A stretch of DNA of 64,000 nt. Source: CADBRN01 sp050944685 (GTDB lineage Bacteria; Bacillota; Clostridia; Lachnospirales; Lachnospiraceae). A program made the position numbers and the translations under genes. Where the stretch lies: positions 87,394 to 151,393 of the forward strand of contig JBMNRP010000003.1 of NCBI GenBank assembly GCA_050944685.1. The letters run 5' to 3'. This document shows positions 39,958 to 50,062 of this stretch, one piece after another. A model generated the notes under the pieces. The model was given only the letters and a program-made list of their open reading frames with translations. It made no database searches and was not told where the DNA came from. The stretch's first letter is position 1. Each line of letters starts with the position of its first letter.

Positions 39958-39985
39958 CATAAAATCTGTCAAAGGAGCAAGAATC

Positions 39986-40840
39986 GTGATACGCACCGGT
40001 AAAATTGATGAAGTCAAAAAATATGTGAAGGAATGGAAAAAAGAGGGGCTCTCGATCGGACTCGTCCCGACGATGGGGTATCTGCACGAGGGACACGCCA
40101 GCCTGATTCGTCAGGCCCGCAAGGACAATGACCGCGTCATCGTCAGCGATTTCGTAAACCCGATCCAGTTCGGGCCGAAGGAAGACCTCGCGGTCTATCC
40201 GCGGGATTTCGACGCCGACTGCAGACTCTGCGAATCCCTCGGAGCCGATCTCGTCTTCCATCCGGAACCGGATGAGATGTATTTCCCGACCTTTTGTACG
40301 CAGGTTAAAGTGGACAATCTCTCCACCCACCTGTGCGGACAGACCCGTCCGTTCCACTTCGCGGGCGTCTGCACCGTGGTGACAAAGCTCTTCCACATCA
40401 GCGAGGCGGACCGCGCCTACTTCGGGCAGAAGGACGCGCAGCAGCTGGCGATCATCCGCCGCATGGTCCGCGATCTGAATTTTCCGATCCGGATCGTCGG
40501 ATGCCCGATCGTCCGTGAGGCGGACGGTCTGGCAAAAAGCTCCCGCAATACCTACCTGAACGCGGAGGAGCGTCAGGCCGCGACCATCCTCTACAAGGCT
40601 CTGACGAAAGGACACGAGATGATCGACGCGGGTGAGACGGACGCGGCGAAGGTCATCGGGGCCATCCGCTCTGTCATCGAGAGTGAGCCTCTGGCGAAGG
40701 TCGATTACGTAGAGATCGTCGACTGGGAAGAGCTGCAGCCGGTCACCGTCATTGACCGCCCGGTTCTGGTCGGCACCGCCGTCTACATCGGAAAGGATCG
40801 TCTGATCGACAACTTCATCACCGGAGATCTGAACGCCTGA
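39986..40840 (+). CDS. panC: Pantoate-beta-alanine ligase
   Basis: ATP-dependent joining of pantoate and beta-alanine to form pantothenate. The 284-residue product has the nucleotidyltransferase HIGH-like motif PTMGYLHEGHASLI near residue 28, FVNPIQFGPKEDL, DRAYFGQKDAQQLAI and the KMSKS-like KSSRNTYL. The start codon is GTG at 39986, with AAAGGAG eight bases before it. It is third in the panG-panB-panC-panD operon. Confidence 0.97.
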   Translation: MIRTGKIDEVKKYVKEWKKEGLSIGLVPTMGYLHEGHASLIRQARKDNDRVIVSDFVNPIQFGPKEDLAVYPRDFDADCRLCESLGADLVFHPEPDEMYFPTFCTQVKVDNLSTHLCGQTRPFHFAGVCTVVTKLFHISEADRAYFGQKDAQQLAIIRRMVRDLNFPIRIVGCPIVREADGLAKSSRNTYLNAEERQAATILYKALTKGHEMIDAGETDAAKVIGAIRSVIESEPLAKVDYVEIVDWEELQPVTVIDRPVLVGTAVYIGKDRLIDNFITGDLNA

Positions 40841-40898
40841 AGCACCTGCAGAATTGAAATTGTCTTGTCGGCACACCGCCGGCGGAACGGAGATGATT

Positions 40899-41285
40899 AT
40901 GAACGTTACGATGTTAAAAGGAAAAATTCATCGGGCTGTCGTAACCCAGGCTGAGCTGAATTACGTCGGCAGCATTACCGTCGATCCCGAACTGCTCGAG
41001 GCTGCCGGCATTCTGGAGTACGAACAGGTACAGATCGTCGATATCAACAACGGGAGCCGCCAGGTCACCTACACGATCGAGGGAGAGCGCGGATCCGGGA
41101 TGATCTGCCTGAACGGGGCGGCGGCGCGGCTCGTCCAGCCCGGAGACCGGATTATCATCATGTGCTACTGCCAGATGACGCCGGAGGAAGCCGAGAACCA
41201 CCGGCCGAACGTCGTCTTTGTGGATGAGAACAATCACATCCGCAAGGTCATGCAGTATGAGAAACACGGACAGATCGAGCCGTAA
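40899..41285 (+). CDS. panD: Aspartate 1-decarboxylase proenzyme
   Basis: Makes beta-alanine from aspartate for PanC. The 128-residue proenzyme cleaves itself between Gly24 and Ser25 (NYVGSITVD) to make the pyruvoyl group; numbering from the chosen ATG at 40899 places the site exactly as in characterised PanD. Later motifs NNGSRQVTYTI, LNGAAARLVQPGDRIII and VVFVDENN are intact. An upstream in-frame ATG at 40854 is rejected because ACGGAG lies just before 40899. With PanG, PanB and PanC this completes the pathway from 2-oxoisovalerate and aspartate. Confidence 0.97.
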   Translation: MNVTMLKGKIHRAVVTQAELNYVGSITVDPELLEAAGILEYEQVQIVDINNGSRQVTYTIEGERGSGMICLNGAAARLVQPGDRIIIMCYCQMTPEEAENHRPNVVFVDENNHIRKVMQYEKHGQIEP

Positions 41286-41366
41286 GCAGGGCAAAACAGA
41301 GGGCGGAGACCCGGTTCCTTTTCCGGAACGGATTTCCGCCCTCCTGGCGTCTGTAATAGGAAACTC

Positions 41367-41591
41367 TTATTTTACGGAAAGATTTCCCTCCGCATCCAGA
41401 CAGACAAGGCTTCCCTCGTCGATCCGGCTCTCTTTCAGAAAACACTCGGAAACCTCTGTCCGTTTCTCCTCCCCGTCGTCCGCGAGGAGACGCACCATCG
41501 CGTGCGGCCCGTCCGGAGGACACTCCTCACACCCGTAATCCGCTTCTGTAATTTCTTCTACCCGGTACACTTTTCCCGATGGATCTGTCAT
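41367..41591 (-). CDS. Small uncharacterised protein, 74 residues
   Basis: I do not recognise the family. The product is acidic, without a membrane segment, and has one CxxC (YGCEECPPDGPHAMVRL), which could bind metal or be redox active. A beta-rich, lightly patterned remainder ends in DAEGNLSVK. CGGAG lies nine bases before the ATG. It follows the nucleotidase gene by 34 bases in the same direction, so they are probably cotranscribed. Convergent to panD. Confidence 0.65.
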   Translation of the reverse strand: MTDPSGKVYRVEEITEADYGCEECPPDGPHAMVRLLADDGEEKRTEVSECFLKESRIDEGSLVCLDAEGNLSVK

Positions 41592-41625
41592 AAAAGCTTC
41601 TCCGTTCTGAGGACTCTGTCTCCTC

Positions 41626-42243
41626 TTACAACAGCTCGTCCAGCGTATTCCCGTACGGCGGAAGGAACTCCTCTGTGAAATCCCGGACCTCCGGCATTTC
41701 TTCCGCGAGCTTTCCGATCGTCTCCTGCGTGCTCTTCCGCGCCGTCCGGAACTCGGAATTGCCGGCGTTCTCCTCTTCGATGCACTTGATCAGGGCGGAA
41801 ATTTTGTCCGCCGCCCGGACCAGACGGCGCATATACATCTCCCGCTCAGCTGTCTCTCTGTCGGCCAGATCCTCCTCGGACGGACTGAAAATCCGCTCGT
41901 AGACCGGTCTCAGATCATCGGGGAGTCCCCGGAGAAGCCGTTTCTCGGCCACCGTCTCCACCTCTTTATAGGCGGATTTCAAATCGTCGTTGTAATATTT
42001 CACCGGAGTCGGCATATCACCCGTGATGATCTCGGAGGCGTCATGATAGAGGCCGATGAGAGCGGCCTTTTCCGCGTCCAGATCTCTGCCGTAGCGGACA
42101 TTTCCGATCACGCAGAGAGCGTGGGCGATCATGGCGACGTCCGTCGCGTGCTCGCTCAGATTCTCCGGGCGCGAATTCCGCATCAGCGCCCAGCGCTCGA
42201 TGTATTTCATTCTGGATACTGTCGCAAAAAAACTGTCTGTCAT
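41626..42243 (-). CDS. HD-domain 5'-deoxynucleotidase, YfbR type
   Basis: Family members hydrolyse deoxynucleoside 5'-monophosphates with a divalent metal. The 205-residue product has the HD metal set: EHATDVAMIAH (His32), GLYHDASEIITGD (His67-Asp68) and a later Asp in RAADKISALIKCIEEE. The start is placed at the ATG at 42243, seven bases after GGCGGAG; a GTG two codons upstream is too close to that site. Downstream of rpsI and its terminator, without a clear promoter of its own, so it may rely on read-through. Confidence 0.9.
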   Translation of the reverse strand: MTDSFFATVSRMKYIERWALMRNSRPENLSEHATDVAMIAHALCVIGNVRYGRDLDAEKAALIGLYHDASEIITGDMPTPVKYYNDDLKSAYKEVETVAEKRLLRGLPDDLRPVYERIFSPSEEDLADRETAEREMYMRRLVRAADKISALIKCIEEENAGNSEFRTARKSTQETIGKLAEEMPEVRDFTEEFLPPYGNTLDELL

Positions 42244-42274
42244 ATTCACTCTCCGCCGGTTTTCGGCCGGGCTG

Positions 42275-42314
42275 TAAAAGAAAGCCCTGAAACCGTGCGG
42301 ATTCCAGGGCTTTC
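42275..42314 (-). terminator. Terminator of the rplM-rpsI operon
   Basis: GAAAGCCCTG (42314-42305) pairs with CAGGGCTTTC (42289-42280), followed by four T on the minus strand, 21 bases past the rpsI stop. Confidence 0.8.
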
Positions 42315-42335
42315 CAAAAGGTTTTCTGCAGAAAA

Positions 42336-42728
42336 TTATCTCTTTGAGAACTGCGGCGCGCGGCGGGCTTTCTTGAGTCCGTATTTCTTGCGCTCTTTCA
42401 TTCTCGGATCACGAGTCAGATATCCGGCGGACTTGAGGACCGGTCTCAGCTCGGAATCCGCCTCGCACAGGGCACGGGAAATTCCGTGACGGATCGCTCC
42501 GGCCTGTCCGGTGAAGCCTCCTCCGACTACATTGACCTTCACGTCGTAGCGGTCAAGGGTCTCGGTCAGGACGAGCGGCTGACGGACGACCGTCTTCAGG
42601 GTCTCCAGTCCGAAATAATCATCAATGTCGCGTTTATTTATCGTAATTTTTCCGCTGCCGGGCATCAGATATACTCTGGCTACAGATTTTTTTCTTCTTC
42701 CCGTTCCATAGTAGCTTGTACTAGCCAA
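42336..42728 (-). CDS. rpsI: 30S ribosomal protein S9
   Basis: Small-subunit protein whose C-terminal tail reaches the P-site tRNA. The 130 residues carry YYGTGRRKKSVARVYL, GGGFTGQAGAIRHGISRAL and the basic tail ending RRAPQFSKR. The start is a TTG at 42728, supported by TTAGGAGG nine bases upstream; there is no in-frame ATG nearby. Second gene of the rplM-rpsI pair, 17 bases after rplM. Confidence 0.98.
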   Translation of the reverse strand: MASTSYYGTGRRKKSVARVYLMPGSGKITINKRDIDDYFGLETLKTVVRQPLVLTETLDRYDVKVNVVGGGFTGQAGAIRHGISRALCEADSELRPVLKSAGYLTRDPRMKERKKYGLKKARRAPQFSKR

Positions 42729-42745
42729 TGTCTTCTACCTCCTAA

Positions 42746-43174
42746 TCAAAATGTCAGTGTTTCCGGCTGCTGAGCGGTGTGCGGATGTTCAGCGCCTGCG
42801 TACACATGAAGTTTTTTCAGCATCTGTCTTCCGAGGGGTCCCTTCGGAAGCATGCCTCTGACAGCCAGCTCGATGACCTTCTCCGGTCTTTTGTCCATCA
42901 TCTCGCGGAGGGTGGCGGATTTCATGCCGCCGACATAATCCGAATGACGATAGTAGATCTTCTGGTCAAGCTTCTTGCCGCTCACTTTGACTTTGTCCGC
43001 GTTCACAACGATAACGTAATCGCCGGTGTCAACGAACGGGGTATATTCCGGTTTATTCTTGCCGCGCAGAACATTGGCGATGTTGGAGCACATACGTCCG
43101 AGCGTCTGGCCCTCTGCGTCGACAACGTACCATTTCTTCTCTATATTATCTGGATTCGCCATAAATGTTTTCAT
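42746..43174 (-). CDS. rplM: 50S ribosomal protein L13
   Basis: Early-assembly protein of the large subunit. The 142-residue product from the ATG at 43174 (MKTFMANPDNIEKKWYVVD) has GQTLGRMCSNIANVLRGKNKP, DYVGGMKS and RGMLPKGPLGRQMLKKL. AGGAGG lies ten bases upstream; the frame stays open for 38 more codons but without a ribosome binding site. It has its own promoter and a leader of about 200 bases. Several Firmicutes use an L13 leader RNA for autoregulation; the sequence here could hold one, but I cannot confirm the fold. Confidence 0.98.
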   Translation of the reverse strand: MKTFMANPDNIEKKWYVVDAEGQTLGRMCSNIANVLRGKNKPEYTPFVDTGDYVIVVNADKVKVSGKKLDQKIYYRHSDYVGGMKSATLREMMDKRPEKVIELAVRGMLPKGPLGRQMLKKLHVYAGAEHPHTAQQPETLTF

Positions 43175-43384
43175 GGTTTCTATTCCTCCTGATGTCATTA
43201 TCCGGGATTTGCAATACCGGGCTCCCGCATGCGCCCGCCGGCCTCGCGCCACTGTCCGTATGGCACTTCTCCGGATCTGCACCTTCACCGGGGCTTTCGG
43301 TTCCGATGCGTAATTCCGCGCGGCGGACTGTGTGCTTACATCCTGGGAAAATGACGCATAGGCCCACTTCTGCCGTGCTTTTCC

Positions 43385-43413
43385 ATGATATTATACGAAA
43401 TTCACGTTGTCAA
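43385..43413 (-). promoter_or_regulatory. Promoter of rplM-rpsI, overlapping the end of truA
   Basis: TTGACA (43413-43408), 17-base spacer, TATCAT (43390-43385) on the minus strand. The -35 box lies inside the last codons of truA. Confidence 0.65.
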
Positions 43414-44199
43414 GGGAAAATCCTCATTCATCCGCCCGGTCCTGTCCTCCCACTCGGGATAGCGGATCTCCAGGAGGGTCAGGCCGTGGGCCGGGGCGGT
43501 ATTGCCCGCGGCGGACCTGTCTTTCGCCGCGATAATGGCGGGAATACGATCCGCTCCGATCTCTCCTTTTCCGACGTCGAGCAGTGTGCCGGCAATGATG
43601 CGCACCATATTGTAGAGGAACCCGTTCCCGGTAATGCGAAACCGGATCATATCCTCTTCTCGGGTGAGAGAAGTCTCGTATATGGTGCGGACGGTATTGC
43701 CGCCTGCCGTGCTGCCGGACGCGCAGAAGCTCCTGAAATCGTGGGTGCCCCTGAAATAGCCGGCGGCCCGCTTCATGGATCCGATATCCAGCTTCCCGTA
43801 CCAGAAGAGACTGTCCAGTCTTCTGGTCGGATCGGGAAACATGCGGTTGAGTATCTTGTATTCGTACGTCTTGACCGTCTCGGTATATCGGGGATGAAAC
43901 TCCGGCGGAACCTCCTCGGACCGCTGAATCTTGATGTCATCGGGAAGATATGTGTTCAGCGCAAAGGCGAATTTATCCGCGCCCATGCGCGCCGTCGTGT
44001 CGAAAACGGCAACATTGCCCCGGGCGTGAACCCCGGCGTCCGTCCGGCTCGCTCCGATCGTATGCGTCTCCACGCCCAGAAGATCCGTCAGCGCCCGATT
44101 CAGCACCTCCTGCACCGCGAGCCCGTTCGACTGCACCTGAAAGCCGCAGTAATTTGTCCCGTCGTAGGCGACGGTCAGTTTGATTCGCCGCTTCTCCAC
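43402..44199 (-). CDS. truA: tRNA pseudouridine38-40 synthase TruA
   Basis: Converts uridines 38-40 of the tRNA anticodon stem to pseudouridine. The 265-residue product has the catalytic Asp54 in GASRTDAGVHARGN, plus YEYKI, HDFRSFCASGS and GNGFLYNMVRIIAGTLL. I start it at a GTG (44199) because AAAGGAG lies eight bases before it and the N-terminus then aligns with the family (RRIKLTVAYDGTNYCGFQ); the open frame extends 49 codons further into ecfT. It is the last gene of the ecfA-ecfT-truA series and carries the rplM promoter in its 3' end. Confidence 0.96.
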   Translation of the reverse strand: MEKRRIKLTVAYDGTNYCGFQVQSNGLAVQEVLNRALTDLLGVETHTIGASRTDAGVHARGNVAVFDTTARMGADKFAFALNTYLPDDIKIQRSEEVPPEFHPRYTETVKTYEYKILNRMFPDPTRRLDSLFWYGKLDIGSMKRAAGYFRGTHDFRSFCASGSTAGGNTVRTIYETSLTREEDMIRFRITGNGFLYNMVRIIAGTLLDVGKGEIGADRIPAIIAAKDRSAAGNTAPAHGLTLLEIRYPEWEDRTGRMNEDFPLTT

Positions 44200-44213
44200 C
44201 TCTGCTGCTCCTT

Positions 44214-45017
44214 TCACAGATGAAACGCCGCCCTCATGACTATCGCCGCCACCAGATAGGCAGCAATGAGTCCGTACGCCGTATAATCTTTCCCGGTATA
44301 ATGAAGCGGCTTCATCTGGGTCCGCCCCTCTCCGCCGTGGTAGCACCGCGCTTCCATCGCCAGAGCCAGGTCATTGGCACGGCGGAACGCGGAGACGAAC
44401 AGCGGGACGAGAAGCGGTATCATCGCCCTGACTCTCTGGATCAGGCCGCCGCTCTCGAAATCCGCTCCCCGCGCCATCTGCGCCTTTTTGATCCGGTCCG
44501 TCTCGCCGGTCAGGATCGGAATGAAGCGGAGTGCGATCGACATCATCATGGCAATCTCGTGAACCGGCACGCGGAAAGCCTTCAGCGGACGCATCAGATG
44601 CTCCATCGCATCGGTCAGCTTGTTCGGCGTGGTAGTCAGCGTCATGATCGAGGCACCGATCACCAGATAAATCAGGCGGATCGAGGTCAGGCCGGCGATC
44701 ACCAGTCCCTCCCGGGTGACCTTCAGCGCCTTCCACTGCCAGAGAACCTCGCCCGGCGTCAGCAGAATGTTCAGGATTCCGGTGAATATCAGGATCACAA
44801 GAACCGGCTTCATGCCGCGAAGCATCATCCGGAAGGGTACCTTCGACAGAAGAATCAGAGCCGCGAGCACCGCGGTTCCGAGAAAAAATCCGTAGTTCCG
44901 GAAAAGGAAGACCGAGACCAGATACACCAGCGTGCCGATGATCTTCACGCGGGGATCGAGCCGATGGATCACGGAATCCGCCGGGTAATATTGTCCGATT
45001 GTAATATTCTGGCCCAT
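44214..45017 (-). CDS. ecfT: ECF transporter transmembrane component EcfT
   Basis: Membrane scaffold of energy-coupling factor transporters; it links the two ATPases to exchangeable substrate-binding S components for vitamins or metals. The 267-residue product has about six hydrophobic segments and the coupling-helix signatures ALRFIPILTGETDRIKKAQMARGAD and LVSAF-like RRANDLALAMEARCY, both with the Ala-Arg-Gly/Ala pattern that touches the ATPases. Start at the ATG at 45017, just after GGGGAAAGG. It follows the double ATPase gene by 55 bases and precedes truA by 14. No S component is encoded here, so it is probably shared by several S proteins encoded elsewhere (group II). Confidence 0.95.
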   Translation of the reverse strand: MGQNITIGQYYPADSVIHRLDPRVKIIGTLVYLVSVFLFRNYGFFLGTAVLAALILLSKVPFRMMLRGMKPVLVILIFTGILNILLTPGEVLWQWKALKVTREGLVIAGLTSIRLIYLVIGASIMTLTTTPNKLTDAMEHLMRPLKAFRVPVHEIAMMMSIALRFIPILTGETDRIKKAQMARGADFESGGLIQRVRAMIPLLVPLFVSAFRRANDLALAMEARCYHGGEGRTQMKPLHYTGKDYTAYGLIAAYLVAAIVMRAAFHL

Positions 45018-45072
45018 TTCTCCTTTCCCCTCATTTTTTGCCTGTCCCGGCACACCTCCGCTGCGCCCCCTG

Positions 45073-46998
45073 TCACCCGGCGAGCGCCCGGAGAATCGTA
45101 TCTCTCGCCTCCGCGACGGTAACGGCATCCGGATCCACCGGAAGCCCGCGCGCAGCGAGCTCTCTCACAATATACGCGGCCTGCGGCGCGGCAAGGCCGA
45201 TCTGTTCCAGCTCCCTGTAATGGGAAAACACTTCCTTCGGAGTTCCGTCGTACGCCTTCTTTCCCTGATCGACGACGACAATCCGGTCTACATAACGGGC
45301 GACGTCCTCCATGCTGTGGGAGACGAGAAGAATCGTCATATTCCTGTCCCGCTGCAGATTCCGGATGACCTCGAACATCTCTTCCTTTCCCAGGGGGTCG
45401 AGACCGGCCGTCGGCTCGTCGAGAATCATCACATCCGGATTCATCGCCAGAACACCGGCGATCGCGGCTCTCCGCTTCTGTCCGCCCGACAGACGGAAGG
45501 GCGAACTGTCATACAGCTCCTCCGGCAGTCCGACCTGGCGGAGCGCCCGGACGGCCTCTCTTTTACACTCTTCCGGAGACAGACCCTGGTTTTTCGGTCC
45601 GAAACAGACGTCGGTGAGCACGTCCGTTTCAAACAGCTGGTGCTCCGGGTACTGGAAGACAAGGCCCACGCGGAACCGCAGGTTCCTCCTGTCGTAGCCG
45701 TCCTCCCACACATCTTCTCCGTGAAACAGGACGCGGCCCTCCGTCGGCCTCAGAAGGGCGTTGAAATGCTGGACGAGCGTCGACTTCCCGCTGCCCGTGT
45801 GGCCGATGATCCCGACGAACTCGCCCTGCGGAATCGTCAGCGAAATGTGGTCGAGCGCCTTCACCTCGCCGGCCGTTCCCTTTCCATATATATAGGAGAC
45901 GTCCTCAAGGGCGATGGATGTGTCCTTCTGCGGCCGGTTCTCCGGAGAATTGTTCTCATAATACCCGGCCTGGCGGATGATGTTTTTCTCCACCTTTTCG
46001 CGCCACTCTTCCGGATCCTTTTTTTCCGGACCCGGACCGGACCCGTCCTCGCCCGGGTGGCTTTCCTCTCCGGAATCCTCCGGATCGGGCTTCCCGGCGG
46101 CCGGTTCAACGGCTGCTTCTCCCGCCGCCTGAGATTTCTTCTCTTCCCGCACCTTCATCACGGCTCCGACCAGCTCATCCCGGGAGAGTATGCCCGGATC
46201 GAGCGGGACGCCTGCCTCGATCAGCTCATGCGCGAGCAGAGTAGCCTGCGGGACGCCGAGTCTCAGTTCCCTGAGGCGGTCTGCCTGAGAAAAGATCTCG
46301 CGGGGGGTGCCCTCCATCACGATTTTCCCCTCATCCATCACGAACAGGCGGTCCGCGTCGACGACCTCCTCCATGTAATGGGTGATGAGAATGACGGTGA
46401 CCTTCTCCTGCCGGTTCAGATCGCGGACGGCCCGGATCACCTCGATGCGGCCGCTCGGATCCAGCATCGCGGTCGGCTCATCCAGCACGATGCACTTCGG
46501 CTTCATCGCCATCACTCCGGCGATCGCCACGCGCTGCTTCTGTCCGCCCGACAGATGATCGGGATCCTTCTTCCGGAAGGCAGTCATCCCGGTCATTTCC
46601 AGGGCGCGGTCCACGCGGCTCCAGATCTCGTCCGTGGGAACGCCCAGATTCTCGGGGCCGAATCCCACATCCTCCTCGACGACCGAGGAGATGATCTGGT
46701 TGTCCGGATTCTGAAAGACCATGCCGGCTTCCTGGCGGATCTTCCAGAGATTGTCATCGTCCGCCGTGTCCATCGAATCGATCCACACGGTACCGGAGGT
46801 CGGCACCAGAAGCGCATTGATCTGCTTCGCGAGCGTCGATTTCCCGCAGCCGTTGTGCCCGAGAATCGCAATGAAGGAACCTTCCGCGACATCCAGATCG
46901 ATGCCGCGGAGCGCGTGCGTGATCTCCTCCCCGGAATTTTCATCCGCGGAAGGCTCCACATAATCAAATTTCAGTTTTTCAGCCCTGATAATTCCCAT
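45073..46998 (-). CDS. ecfA: ECF transporter ATPase, two ATPase domains in one chain (EcfA1-EcfA2 fusion)
   Basis: Provides ATP hydrolysis for ECF vitamin/metal uptake. Usually two proteins, EcfA1 and EcfA2, are encoded by adjacent genes; here a single 641-residue chain carries both. Domain 1 has Walker A GHNGCGKS (47-54), Q-loop VFQNPDNQI, signature LSGGQKQR and Walker B CIVLDEPT. Domain 2 has GHTGSGKS near residue 398, VFQYPEHQLFE, LSGGQKRR and VMILDEPT. Each ends with the ECF-specific tail (LGVPQATLLAHEL and IGLAAPQAAYIVREL). The linker, about residues 285-355, is rich in Glu, Pro, Gly and Lys and is probably unstructured. It lies 51 bases after engB and 55 before ecfT. The ribosome binding site is weak. 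Confidence 0.94.
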   Translation of the reverse strand: MGIIRAEKLKFDYVEPSADENSGEEITHALRGIDLDVAEGSFIAILGHNGCGKSTLAKQINALLVPTSGTVWIDSMDTADDDNLWKIRQEAGMVFQNPDNQIISSVVEEDVGFGPENLGVPTDEIWSRVDRALEMTGMTAFRKKDPDHLSGGQKQRVAIAGVMAMKPKCIVLDEPTAMLDPSGRIEVIRAVRDLNRQEKVTVILITHYMEEVVDADRLFVMDEGKIVMEGTPREIFSQADRLRELRLGVPQATLLAHELIEAGVPLDPGILSRDELVGAVMKVREEKKSQAAGEAAVEPAAGKPDPEDSGEESHPGEDGSGPGPEKKDPEEWREKVEKNIIRQAGYYENNSPENRPQKDTSIALEDVSYIYGKGTAGEVKALDHISLTIPQGEFVGIIGHTGSGKSTLVQHFNALLRPTEGRVLFHGEDVWEDGYDRRNLRFRVGLVFQYPEHQLFETDVLTDVCFGPKNQGLSPEECKREAVRALRQVGLPEELYDSSPFRLSGGQKRRAAIAGVLAMNPDVMILDEPTAGLDPLGKEEMFEVIRNLQRDRNMTILLVSHSMEDVARYVDRIVVVDQGKKAYDGTPKEVFSHYRELEQIGLAAPQAAYIVRELAARGLPVDPDAVTVAEARDTILRALAG

Positions 46999-47049
46999 TC
47001 CAGATGATTCCCGTATCCGGTAATTTTCTTTTCGTCCGGAAAAGCCTCT

Positions 47050-47646
47050 TCATTCCGGGGATCTGAGAATCTCCTGCATTTTCCCGAGAATGACGTCCTT
47101 TCCGTCCCTGGTCTTCGCCGAGAAAGAAATAATTTCAATCCCGGGCGGAAGCTCCAGGGTGTCGCGCAGCAGCCGGAGCTGCTTCTGCCTCTGGCTTCGC
47201 TTGATTTTATCCGCTTTGGTGGCAATGATGACCGGCCGGTATCCGCCCGTCATGATCCACTCGTACATCATTTTGTCATTGGCGGAAGGGGCGTGCCGGA
47301 TGTCGACCAGCAGAAAAACGGTCCGCAGATTCGCGGACTGATTCAGATAACGCTCGACCATCTTTCCCCAGGCCTCGCGGGCCTTCTGTGACGCGGAAGC
47401 GTACCCGTATCCGGGAAGATCGACGAGATAAAAAGAATCGTTGACGTGGTAATAATTGATCGTCTGGGTCTTCCCCGGGCTCGAGCTGGTCCGCGCCAGG
47501 GACTTCCGGTTCACCAGCGCGTTGATCAGCGACGATTTCCCGACATTGGATTTCCCGGCGAAAGCGATCTCCGGCTGCCCTGTGTCAGGCAGCCGGCTGG
47601 TCACGCCGCAGACGATATCAAGACTTACGTTTTTGATTTTCAGCAT
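47050..47646 (-). CDS. engB: Ribosome biogenesis GTP-binding protein EngB (YsxC/YihA)
   Basis: GTPase required for late 50S assembly. The 198-residue product has GKSNVGKS (31-38), the switch region PGKTQTINYY, DLPGYGYA (G3), TKADK (G4) and FSAK (G5). Start at 47646 (MLKIKNVSLD) behind AAGGAAA; the frame extends 40 codons upstream but overlaps lon and lacks a ribosome binding site. It lies 13 bases after lon, the usual order in clostridia. Confidence 0.97.
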   Translation of the reverse strand: MLKIKNVSLDIVCGVTSRLPDTGQPEIAFAGKSNVGKSSLINALVNRKSLARTSSSPGKTQTINYYHVNDSFYLVDLPGYGYASASQKAREAWGKMVERYLNQSANLRTVFLLVDIRHAPSANDKMMYEWIMTGGYRPVIIATKADKIKRSQRQKQLRLLRDTLELPPGIEIISFSAKTRDGKDVILGKMQEILRSPE

Positions 47647-47659
47647 ATCGGATTTTTCC

Positions 47660-49981
<2,322 letters not shown>

Positions 49982-49999
49982 TGAATTCTCCTGTTTTTG

Positions 50000-50046
50000 A
50001 AAAAAATCCAACCGGGATGCCTCAATAAAAGCGCCACCGGTTGGAT
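50000..50046 (-). terminator. Terminator between clpX and lon
   Basis: A perfect ten-pair stem ATCCAACCGG/CCGGTTGGAT (50046-50037 with 50015-50006) is followed by six T on the minus strand. It starts 16 bases past the clpX stop and ends just before the lon ribosome binding site, leaving no room for a promoter after it. Confidence 0.85.
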
Positions 50047-50062
50047 ATAAAATCCAGCTGAG

